NCBI GenBank assembly: GCA_001602455.1
Contig: CP012157.1
Span: 739,733 to 803,732, forward strand
Origin: Betaproteobacteria bacterium UKL13-2
GTDB taxonomy: Bacteria; Pseudomonadota; Gammaproteobacteria; Burkholderiales; Usitatibacteraceae
Length of the DNA: 64,000 nucleotides
Direction: 5' to 3'
Positions 28,140 through 36,352 of this stretch are shown piece by piece. A program made the translations under genes and the position numbers. Each line of letters starts with the position of its first letter. Position 1 is the stretch's first letter. A model generated the notes under the pieces. The model was not told the DNA's origin, did no database searches, and saw only the letters and a program-made list of their open reading frames with translations.

Positions 28140-29409
28140 GAAACGCCGATTTATTCACAACCTCTGCCAACGGCAAGCATAGTAGAAACGTTTTTGCTGC
28201 AAGCCCACACAACCTGACAGCGCCATGGACAACAAATCTACGAAGCCACAGCAAATGAGTTTGCCCAAGTCGAATACAGCGCCAAGAAGAAGCTCACGCG
28301 GCGCGATATCTTTTTGGCCAAGATGGAACAGGTTGTGCCGTGGGAGAGACTCATTGCCGTGGTGGAGCCGCACTACCCGAAGAGCGGCAGACGTGGCCGC
28401 CCGCCGATTGGCGTTGAACGCATGCTGCGCATGTATTTTATTCAACAGTGGTACGGGTTAGCCGATGTTGCGGTAGAAGACGCGATTTACGACAGCCAAG
28501 CGCTACGCAACTTCTGCGCCATTGATCTTGCCGTATCCAGTGTGCCTGACAGCACCACACTCATGGACTTTCGTCACCTGCTCGAAAAGAACGCATTGCC
28601 GCAAGCCATGCTCAAGGAGGTCAATGCACTACTCAAAGAGCGCGGGTTGCTCATGAGTCAAGGCACACTCATTGACGCCACCCTGATCGCCGCGCCCAGT
28701 TCCACCAAGAACAAGTCACGCAAGCGCGACCCAGAAATGCATCAAGCCAAGAAAGGCAACCAATGGCACTTTGGAATGAAAGCACACATAGGCGCGGATG
28801 AGCAGTCAGGCTTGGTGCACACGGTGGTGAGTACAGCCGCGCATGAGAGTGACGTCAGTCAGACGGCCAATCTGATGCATGGTGAAGAGGCGTGCATGGG
28901 TGCAGATGCGGGCTACGTTGGCGCGGCAAAACGCGAGGAAGTCGTCGCCAAGCTACAAGGACGTGCGGTTGAGATGAAGTGGCGCATTGCCAAACGCCGC
29001 AAGCCGCTCAAGGAGATGGCGGCGTGCTGGCAAAAGGATCTGGCGCTGGCCTACGAGAAGCTGAAGGCCAGCATTCGCGCCAAGGTAGAGCATCCGTTCC
29101 ATGTGGTCAAGAATATCTTCAAGCACAAGAAGACACGCTACCAAGGCATTGCCAAGAACGATGCACAGCTTAACGTGCTGTTTGCCTTGAGTAATTTGTA
29201 TATGGTGAGGGGGAAGTTGTGTCCGTAGTGGGGCAAGGCGGCGAACTGCCGCAAAAAGGCAGCCAAATGGCAACTAAACACGAGCGGTGCGCAGTAAAAG
29301 AGGCATCAATACGCTGCGTAAGAAAAAACTGAGCAACAAAACAGCGGCGCAGAGGTGCGTTTGGCGCTTTATACAGTGACGCTCAAAAATTCATTAAATC
29401 GGCGCTTCC
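28140..29409 (+). mobile_element. IS5-family insertion sequence, 1,270 bp, inserted in mshE
   Basis: The ends are imperfect inverted repeats: left GGAAACGCCGATTTATTCA, right (reverse complement) GGAAGCGCCGATTTAATGA. A 4-bp direct repeat CTAA flanks it (28136-28139 and 29410-29413), matching the YTAR targets of IS5-group elements. Excision with one CTAA restores the mshE frame, which fixes both ends to the base. The single transposase gene faces opposite to mshE. The intact ends and exact target duplication suggest a recent insertion. Confidence 0.93.
28314..29228 (+). CDS. IS5-family transposase
   Basis: A DDE transposase of the IS5 group. The catalytic residues are visible as GTLIDATLIAAPSSTKN (first Asp), GADAGYVGA (second Asp) and KASIRAKVEHPFHVVK (Glu), with the DPEMHQAKKGNQWHFGMKAHIG block between. 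The first start in this frame is a TTG at 28314, giving 304 aa. The frame stays open upstream to 28218 and encodes residues that look like family N-terminus (EFAQVEYSAKKKLTRRDIFL), but with no ATG or GTG. The original start may have been lost by a one-base deletion near 28256-28263, or a non-standard start is used. Activity is therefore uncertain. Confidence 0.9.
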   Translation: MAKMEQVVPWERLIAVVEPHYPKSGRRGRPPIGVERMLRMYFIQQWYGLADVAVEDAIYDSQALRNFCAIDLAVSSVPDSTTLMDFRHLLEKNALPQAMLKEVNALLKERGLLMSQGTLIDATLIAAPSSTKNKSRKRDPEMHQAKKGNQWHFGMKAHIGADEQSGLVHTVVSTAAHESDVSQTANLMHGEEACMGADAGYVGAAKREEVVAKLQGRAVEMKWRIAKRRKPLKEMAACWQKDLALAYEKLKASIRAKVEHPFHVVKNIFKHKKTRYQGIAKNDAQLNVLFALSNLYMVRGKLCP

Positions 29410-30727
29410 CTAAGTCTTGCAGACGAGGGATCGCGCCGAGCGCTGAGTTAGTGTGCAGTGTGGAATACACTTGGTGCCCCGTCATCGCCGCGCGGAAGGC
29501 CATCTCGGCAGTATCTTGGTCACGGATCTCACCGACCAAAATGACATCCGGGTCTTGCCGCATCATGGACCGGATACCACTCGCAAAATCGAGCTTCGCG
29601 ACTTCGTTGACTGATGTTTGCCGGATCATCGCCATCGGATACTCGACCGGATCTTCGAGCGTCATGATGTTGATGCCTTCTGTGTTTATGTGATTCAGAA
29701 TCGAATAGAGTGTTGTCGTCTTGCCTGAACCGGTTGGGCCGGTCACGAGGATGATGCCTTCCGGGCGCGCCATCATTAAGCGTAGCATCTTGAGTTCGTC
29801 TTCTTGTAGGCCGAGGTCCTCAAGCGGGACGATGCCTTTCTGGCGATCCAAAATACGCAGCACTAAATTCTCGCCGTGCGTGGTCGGTTGTGCGGCAACG
29901 CGGAAGTCAACCGAACGACCCGACAGTGTCAATGAGATACGACCATCTTGCGGTGCCCGTGTCTCCGCGATGTTCATGCCGGAGATCACTTTCAGACGAA
30001 CCACCATCGCGCTCCAGTAGTTTTTGTGCAGCGAACGAATCTGGCGGAGCACACCGTCGATGCGATACCGAATGCGCAAGAATCCTTGCTCGGGCTCGAA
30101 GTGAATATCTGACGCGCGCCGCTTTACGGCGTCGGCTAACAAGGCGTCAACTAAGCGTACCACTGGCTGGCTGTATTCGTCGAAATCCGTTGCCAGACTT
30201 TGGTAGTCGATTTCACCGGTTTCAATTTCGTTTAGGATGCCGTCAATGGAAAGCTCAAATCCATAGTGCTGCTCGATTGCGATCGCAATGTCTGACTCTC
30301 GTGCCAGCACTTGTTCAATACGAATGTCTTCGCGTATCAACACGCGGATTTGGTCGATCGCGACAACGTTTGTCGGGTCGGCAACCGCCAGCAGGAGCTT
30401 TCGGATGGTGCGATCAAAGTCGACTGGCAACACTTGGAAGCGTTTCGCAATATCCTTCGGCACCATCGATAACGCTTCGTGATCGATGATCGTGTTGGAC
30501 AAATCGACGGCAACTTGGCCGAGGCTTTCCGAAAGCGTGTCGCGGATCGTCGCTTCAGTGACAAATCCTAGCGTGACGAGCGTCTTACCGAGTGGTGCCT
30601 TGGTCTTGCGCTGCTCGGTCAGTGCAATATTGAGCTGGTCTTGCGAAATGACGCCACGCGCAAGCAGCGTTTGCCCGAGCGGAAGCTGGGAAATTGGCAC
30701 ACTCATTGGCGCATTCATTTGGTTCAT
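29369..30727 (-). pseudogene. mshE: MshE/PilB-family assembly ATPase, 5' fragment (interrupted by IS5-family element)
   Basis: The first 440 codons of a pilus extension ATPase; the last 12 codons before the stop at 29369 come from the IS. It starts with an MshEN-type region of two LGxxL...G repeats (residues about 13-75) that binds c-di-GMP in MshE. The core follows with Walker A GPTGSGKTT and the Walker B/His-box run DPDVILVGEIRDQDTAEMAFRAA and STLHTNSA. The reconstructed full protein would be about 575 aa, normal for the family. Without the C-terminal Cys4 and C2 parts the hexamer should not function, so filament assembly by this locus is probably off unless another ATPase substitutes. Confidence 0.92.
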
Positions 30728-30857
30728 TTCGCACGTAAGTTGCTAAGTAAACACAAGGTATGGGCCCACTTCTTTCTTGCGCTGCCATTGATATTCGTGT
30801 TCGACATTGATTTTACCAAGCAAGCCCAAGTCGTTAAGTCCGGTGACCGGACTTGCG

Positions 30858-32495
30858 TCAGCGGCTAACTGCGTTGTCTTTTGCGGGTTCGGTGAGCTGC
30901 GAAATACGGCGTTGAACTGCCGCGGTGTCGAATTGTCCTTTGGTCGTGGCGCTTAATGCGCGACGATAAAAATTTGCCGCCGATACCGCTTGGTTCAGAT
31001 TATCGAGGCTCACCGCAAGGTTGTAGCTATAGTCTGCGATTTGCGGGGCAAGGCGAGTCGCCTCAAAGAAGGACTGTTGTGCGTCGCGCCAACGGCGCTG
31101 CTCTGCATATAAGTTTCCCAGCAAGTAATGTGCATTCGCTGAAGTTGGATCGTGGGCGATGAGAAGCTTGAGTTCAGATTCTTTCTCTGCGAGTGGGTTA
31201 GACGCGCCGCCTGCCGTTGTGCGCCCCGTCGCGGGCCCCGCTGAAAAAACGATCAGCGCGGCGGAGGCCGTTGAGTTGCGGGGGTCTAGTTCGAGCACAC
31301 GTTGATAGTGAGTGATGGCCAGTGCGAGGTCGCTTGCGTCCCCACTTCTTGCCGCGGCTGTGGCAAAGCCCAGATGGGCATCCACGTTATTGTTGTTCGC
31401 CGATATTGCTTCGGCGTAGCGGCGTTTAGCTGTGGCGTAGTCGCCGCCAATCAGCGCCGCATATCCAGCAGATAACGCCGTGCTGACGGTTTGCACATTC
31501 GCCGAAGAGGGTTTGAGCAGTATTCGGTTCGCGCCATTTTCAGCACCACCAAGCGGGGGCAGGGCATCAATTTTTCGTGCAACTGCCTCCCGCGGAGTCG
31601 CTGGCGCGGGCGTTTGTGGTGCGGTCTTGCGCTCATCTTTAATCTGCGTGGCAGGCGGCGGCAGCAGTGGCGGCAGGGCGGCGGGAGCGTCGTTTGCGCG
31701 AACCGTTGTGGGTTTGCCATCAGCCGTCGGACTCGCTGCATTTTCGGTGGTGATGGCGGCGACGGCTGGCGGTGGCGTGGCTGTTGCCGACGCTGGCCGC
31801 GGAACCAATGCCACCCCCGGTTTGTTGAGGCGATTCACCTCGTTCCAAACGTACCAACTGCCGACACCGGCGGCCCCGATGAGAACGCTGACCACCGGGA
31901 GAATCCACTTGGCCTTCGCGGGATTTGTTGCAGTCTGCTTGACGGCAAACGCATTCTTAATCGCTTGCCGGTTGGACTCTAAGTCTGGCGCAGGCGTCGG
32001 CGTCGGTGTGGGCGCCGGTGCCGCGACCGACGCGATGTCAGCCTGCGTCGGTGTGTTTTCCAGTTCGATCAGTGACTGCGGTGAGTTGAGCGATTTGGAA
32101 TGGGTCGGCGTAACCGCCAGAGTGAGTGGCGGCTGCTCAGATTTTTTTCCGTCGGTGTATCCCAACTCGCTGTCGAGCATGGCTTCAAGGGTCAACGCCG
32201 GGGCGCTTGGCGTTGGCTCAGAAGTACTCACTTCCGCCGCCGATATCGCCAATCTCGCTGACAAAACTGGCTTGCCCGCATGATGATCGTCTGCCTCAAG
32301 CGAAAGCAGTGGAACATCTACTGCATCGGTTGCGTTTTCGAGGTGGCGCGAATCCTCAAGCGCAAGCGCGCCCGAGGTCTTGGTGGACGCGTTTTCGGCT
32401 GGGTTGGATTGTTCAGATTGCGAACCGGTTGCTGCCTCGGCTTTCGCGCGCTTGGCATCTTCTGCACGTTTTAGCGCATCGAGTAGCAGACTCAC
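30858..32495 (-). CDS. MshN-like TPR protein of the pilus locus
   Basis: 545 residues. The N-terminus MSLLLDALKRAEDAKRAKAE is a cytoplasmic start common in MshN/GspB-like proteins. A disordered acidic/Pro-rich stretch follows, with a transmembrane helix at about 199-220, a Pro/Ala-rich periplasmic linker and tetratricopeptide repeats at about 340-520 (GYAALIGGDYATAKRRYAEAI; ANAHYLLGNLYAEQRRWRDAQQSFFEA). TPR proteins of this kind are thought to help secretin assembly or protein-protein contacts. It lies 8 bp downstream of the mshL gene and about 130 bp before mshE, in the same order as mshL/mshN/mshE in MSHA loci. Confidence 0.78.
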   Translation of the reverse strand: MSLLLDALKRAEDAKRAKAEAATGSQSEQSNPAENASTKTSGALALEDSRHLENATDAVDVPLLSLEADDHHAGKPVLSARLAISAAEVSTSEPTPSAPALTLEAMLDSELGYTDGKKSEQPPLTLAVTPTHSKSLNSPQSLIELENTPTQADIASVAAPAPTPTPTPAPDLESNRQAIKNAFAVKQTATNPAKAKWILPVVSVLIGAAGVGSWYVWNEVNRLNKPGVALVPRPASATATPPPAVAAITTENAASPTADGKPTTVRANDAPAALPPLLPPPATQIKDERKTAPQTPAPATPREAVARKIDALPPLGGAENGANRILLKPSSANVQTVSTALSAGYAALIGGDYATAKRRYAEAISANNNNVDAHLGFATAAARSGDASDLALAITHYQRVLELDPRNSTASAALIVFSAGPATGRTTAGGASNPLAEKESELKLLIAHDPTSANAHYLLGNLYAEQRRWRDAQQSFFEATRLAPQIADYSYNLAVSLDNLNQAVSAANFYRRALSATTKGQFDTAAVQRRISQLTEPAKDNAVSR

Positions 32496-32503
32496 GTACT
32501 ACC

Positions 32504-34468
32504 TCACGGCTTAAGCTGCACCGGAGCAGGGATTCCGGGGATGGGGACGTTTACCACCGGCTCTGCCTCTTTGAAGAAGCGGCCATCCGGCAGATAGCGT
32601 TTGTATTCACTCAGATCGGTCTCGACATTTGCATCGCGCAGCACGATCGGGCGGATGAAAACGACGAGCTCAGACTTTTTGCCCGCGTCGTTGCGATAAC
32701 TGACGGCGTCGCCAAAAATGGGAATCTTGGAAAGCACCGGCAAACCGTCTCGGGTGGCCTTGAAGCTATCTTGCATGAGACCGCCCAAAACGGCGGTTTG
32801 CCCAGAAGCAACGCGCAAGACCGTCTCGAATTCGCGTGTCTGGAGCTGCGGAATCAGATTTGGGACAGCCGCTTTCAGATCAGGATTCGGATCTTGAGCA
32901 AAGCTCGCAATGGCAGTGATGCTGGGCCGAATGTTCAACGTCACGACGTCGCTCTCCCCAATTTGCGGCGTCACGCTCATGACGAAACCGACAGGGACTA
33001 CGTTCGGCGTGGTTGTATAGGTTGCGGGGCTTGTCACGGCGCCAGTCTGCTCGTTTCTCGTTGCTGGGGTTGTCGCGATTGTGAAGTAAACGCGATTTTC
33101 CACGACCTTCATCACCGCCGTCTGGTTGTTGAGCGTCGTTGTCCTGGGGCTTGATAGCACTTTGGTGGTGCCAAACGACGAGAGCAACGTGATTGTGCTC
33201 TTGATGCTTCCGCCCACTGCCGCATTGGGATTGGCGTAGCCTACGGAAAAAAAGTTGCGCCCTAACTCGGTGCCGGTTGGCGTGGGATTACTGCGCGTCA
33301 GTGCCTGTTGAAATGTGTAGCCGAGACCTTGCAGGGCAGTAGACGACCAATCAACGCCGGACTGATAACCATCGTTTAGCTCCACCTCAACCACGGTTGC
33401 TTCAATCAACACTTGACGTTTTGCGGCACCTGCAACGAGTTCGATGAACTGGCCGACCTTCTCATGTTGCCGCGACGTGCCCCGAACGGAGATGGTTCCA
33501 GTCTCTGGATTCACGATGACCGATGCTGCTTCACGGAACGTGAGCGTCTGCGTGACTTGCTCGTTCTGCGCTTGAATTTCGCCAGGTGATAGGGTGGTGG
33601 TCTGGCCCCGGTTAGCGGTGCCGGATCGATTGGATTGGGTGCGGGCGCTCGCGGTGCTGGAGCCTTGTGTCTGCCCACGAACAATCGTCTCTGAGCTACC
33701 TTCGGGCAGTAACTTATCAGTCTCGCGCAGAAGGTCCTTGATGTTCTTTTCGAGGTTTTCCCAAAAACGATTCTTAGACGTGTTTGTCACTTTTACCTGA
33801 GATGAATTCTGACCTGCACCGGTCGAACCGCCTCCGCCGCTTTGGTTACCGCCACCGGAGCCGCCGGAAGTTGCCGGGCCGACGACTTGGGTTTGAACAC
33901 CAAAGGTGCCGTCCATATCGCGAGTGACGTTGACGTAGTCAACGCGGTACAGCTTCAGGTAGGGTGAATCGGGCATGACCGCAATATTCGGGCCGTCCGC
34001 TTCCCAGCGGATATCGATTTGTTTTGACATCCGCGTTAGGATTTGGCGAATGGTCTGGTCGAGCGCGTTTAACGTCACCCGCCCTTCAATACCCGGGAAA
34101 ATATCGATATTGATTCCCGTGTCTCGGCTCATGGCGAGCAGTATTTCCCGCGCCGGCACATCGATGACGGTAAGCGTGTAGCGTTTTTCGTCGACGACAG
34201 GCTTCGGCGGTGGCGGGATTGGTACTTGTCGAACGGGCGCGGGTGCGGCGGACGCGGATGTAGCACGCTCATCTGCGGTATTGCGCAAATGGCTGTCGAT
34301 TTTGGCGACGGGTGTGGTGCCACAGCCGACCAGTGCGACGGCCATGCTGGCGGCGAGCAGCGCAAATTTCGGCGCACGATGTGTGGCCGACACGCCCTCT
34401 GTGTGACGAGCAATGTGACGTAATGGCAGATCGCAATCGGAGTAGAGCTGGCGCAAAGAGAGCCTCAT
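32504..34468 (-). CDS. mshL: MshL-like outer-membrane secretin (lipoprotein)
   Basis: An outer-membrane ring protein through which the filament leaves. From the ATG at 34466-34468 it is 654 aa; frames upstream to 34585 are possible and no start has a clear ribosome site. The lipobox VALVGC is followed by a periplasmic linker and a STN/N0 domain (YTLTVIDVPAREILLAMSRD). A Gly/Ser-rich loop and N1-type repeats come next, then the secretin core with VLSSPRTTTLNNQTAVMKV, LNIRPSITAIA and GQTAVLGGLMQ. The C-terminus has the ELVVFIRPIVL typical of MshL. mshN-like and mshM-like genes flank it, as in MSHA clusters. Confidence 0.9.
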   Translation of the reverse strand: MRLSLRQLYSDCDLPLRHIARHTEGVSATHRAPKFALLAASMAVALVGCGTTPVAKIDSHLRNTADERATSASAAPAPVRQVPIPPPPKPVVDEKRYTLTVIDVPAREILLAMSRDTGINIDIFPGIEGRVTLNALDQTIRQILTRMSKQIDIRWEADGPNIAVMPDSPYLKLYRVDYVNVTRDMDGTFGVQTQVVGPATSGGSGGGNQSGGGGSTGAGQNSSQVKVTNTSKNRFWENLEKNIKDLLRETDKLLPEGSSETIVRGQTQGSSTASARTQSNRSGTANRGQTTTLSPGEIQAQNEQVTQTLTFREAASVIVNPETGTISVRGTSRQHEKVGQFIELVAGAAKRQVLIEATVVEVELNDGYQSGVDWSSTALQGLGYTFQQALTRSNPTPTGTELGRNFFSVGYANPNAAVGGSIKSTITLLSSFGTTKVLSSPRTTTLNNQTAVMKVVENRVYFTIATTPATRNEQTGAVTSPATYTTTPNVVPVGFVMSVTPQIGESDVVTLNIRPSITAIASFAQDPNPDLKAAVPNLIPQLQTREFETVLRVASGQTAVLGGLMQDSFKATRDGLPVLSKIPIFGDAVSYRNDAGKKSELVVFIRPIVLRDANVETDLSEYKRYLPDGRFFKEAEPVVNVPIPGIPAPVQLKP

Positions 34469-34685
34469 GGCAGTGTCGTTTGAACCGCATGAAGCGAGGG
34501 TGCGGGGCAAAAAATACACCCCTGCCGCCACATTGTGCCCATCGGTCGAGTCCATTATGTCGTGTTTTGGCTGATTGTTTCCCACTTTATAAGCGGATTT
34601 TGTAATAAAAGCAATGACTTGTGTCGGTAATTAAAAAAAAGTCTCAAGATTGGGTGCCGGGTAACGCCTTGCCTAAATCTGGAGC
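34469..34685. other. Intergenic region upstream of mshL-like gene
   Basis: About 220 bp between the mshM-like stop and the chosen mshL start. It includes an AT-rich stretch around 34600-34635 that could carry a promoter for mshL on the minus strand. No clear -24/-12 or -35/-10 pair was found by eye. Confidence 0.4.
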
Positions 34686-36236
34686 TTATTGCGCGGTGCG
34701 GCGCATCTTGTCGCGAACGGTTTTGAATGACCGTGCAAAGGGGCGGAATTTTTTGAGTCTTGGTGGTAATAAGGCAGCTTCAGTATTGGCCTCGGCATAG
34801 TTGGCGTAACTGCCGTAGAGAACGTTCACTTTGGGGTTTTCAGAGGTGCCAGAAAGGTAAACCATGATCTGATCGGGATTCACTTCAAGGCTTGCTGCTC
34901 GGAGGAATGCGTCAATGGCGGGGCGCTCGCGTCCGTCTGCCGTCAGTAACTGGATCGAGAAACGTGTTCCTGGCTGTTTTTCAATTCGGGCTAAGTCTGC
35001 GCGGAGCCTAGACCCCATCCACTCGTTGGACGCCATGGCGGTATCGGCGGCCGACGTCGTCGACGGTTCTTTTGGGGCAGGCGCGACTATCGCCGGTGCT
35101 GGCTTAGGAACGACAGCCGCGGCACTCGCATAATTTGCCGCGGCAGCAGCAGGGGTGGCAGCGGGCGTGGCAGCGGGGGTGGCAGCGGGGGGGGCAGCAG
35201 GGGTTGCAGCGGGGGGGGCAGCAGGGGCGGGTGTGGATGCGGGCGCGGCGGTATCCGCTGCGCGCTCGACGGGTTTGACCGGCGCCGTCGAACTTGTATC
35301 AATTGGTGCGCCAGTGGCGCTAGGGCGTGTCGCCCGACCGGCGAGAAAACCAATGACTAAGCCTGCGATCAGCGAGCCCAGCGTCGCGAGCCAAATTGCG
35401 CCGCGGCGTTTGCCAGCGCCTTGATATACGATCTGAGTATCGGAAATGGCTGCCTGAACGAGACCCGCGGTGATGGTATGTGTGCCAGCGGCGAACGCCG
35501 CAAGGAGCGTTTTGTCGCAATAGATGTTGATTCGGCGCGTCAGCCCCTCGGACGCTTCCGCGATCAGTTTTAGTGGCTCAGGCCCGAATAATTCTGGCCC
35601 CTTGTAGCCTGCTGCGCGAAGTCGAAAGTCAACATAATCTTTGATGTCCCCAGGCGGCAACGGCAATAGCGTGAAGCTATGAGTAATACGCTCGCGTAAT
35701 TGGCGCATATTTTGTAGCGACAAGTGTTGATCCAGTTCTGGCTGACCGAACAAGACAATCTGCATTAACTTGAAGTGGCTCGTCTCAAGATTGGAGAGAA
35801 GACGAATCTCTTCGAGTGTCTCCAAGGGCATCGCATGGGCTTCATCAATGAGGGCGACGACCTGACGACCTTCAGCGTGAATTTCAATCAGACGCTCTTG
35901 CAATGCGCGAACGAGTTTGGAGGTGGAAAGGCCGTGGGTCTCTAAATTTAGGTCGCCCGCGATGGTGGTCAGCATTTCGTCCCGAGACAACGATGGGACG
36001 GCGAGATAGATCGTTTCAACCGAGGGCGGTAGGCGCTCCATGAGAACGCGGCAAAGCATGGTCTTTCCGGCACCAACTTCGCCGGTGACTTTGACAATGC
36101 CTTCGCCGCTTGTAATCGAATACAGCAGCGCTTCAAGCGTCTCACCACGGCTCGCACCGGAAAAGAAAAATTCAGTATGCGGTGTGATCTTAAAGGGTGC
36201 TTCGGTCAAGCCGAAGTGTTCCAGGTACATCGTCAT
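34686..36236 (-). CDS. mshM: MshM/ExeA-like AAA ATPase with C-terminal SPOR-like domain
   Basis: 516 residues. The AAA+ domain (1-270) has MYLEHFGLTEAPF at the start, Walker A GEVGAGKTMLC (about 52-62) and Walker B VVALIDEAHAM (about 126-136). A transmembrane helix at about 282-302 is followed by a long Ala/Pro linker (repeats of AAPPAATP) and a C-terminal domain (about 415-516) with FSIQLLTADGRERPAIDAFL and VLYGSYANYAEANTEA, resembling peptidoglycan-binding SPOR domains. ExeA/MshM proteins help insert the secretin through the cell wall. The first ATG (36236) and the second (36230, MYLEHFG) are both possible starts. The linker DNA is a repetitive GGCAGC tract (35145-35235) that may vary in length. 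Confidence 0.87.
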   Translation of the reverse strand: MTMYLEHFGLTEAPFKITPHTEFFFSGASRGETLEALLYSITSGEGIVKVTGEVGAGKTMLCRVLMERLPPSVETIYLAVPSLSRDEMLTTIAGDLNLETHGLSTSKLVRALQERLIEIHAEGRQVVALIDEAHAMPLETLEEIRLLSNLETSHFKLMQIVLFGQPELDQHLSLQNMRQLRERITHSFTLLPLPPGDIKDYVDFRLRAAGYKGPELFGPEPLKLIAEASEGLTRRINIYCDKTLLAAFAAGTHTITAGLVQAAISDTQIVYQGAGKRRGAIWLATLGSLIAGLVIGFLAGRATRPSATGAPIDTSSTAPVKPVERAADTAAPASTPAPAAPPAATPAAPPAATPAATPAATPAAAAANYASAAAVVPKPAPAIVAPAPKEPSTTSAADTAMASNEWMGSRLRADLARIEKQPGTRFSIQLLTADGRERPAIDAFLRAASLEVNPDQIMVYLSGTSENPKVNVLYGSYANYAEANTEAALLPPRLKKFRPFARSFKTVRDKMRRTAQ

Positions 36237-36352
36237 AGCGAAGTTCGGTTAGCCGTAGTTGTGATTTTGCGGAGCATTTGCACGGGCGGCGATGGCCCAC
36301 ATTAGGGAGCAACTGGACGATGAGTTTATCACTCGGATGGGGGCCGAATGAC

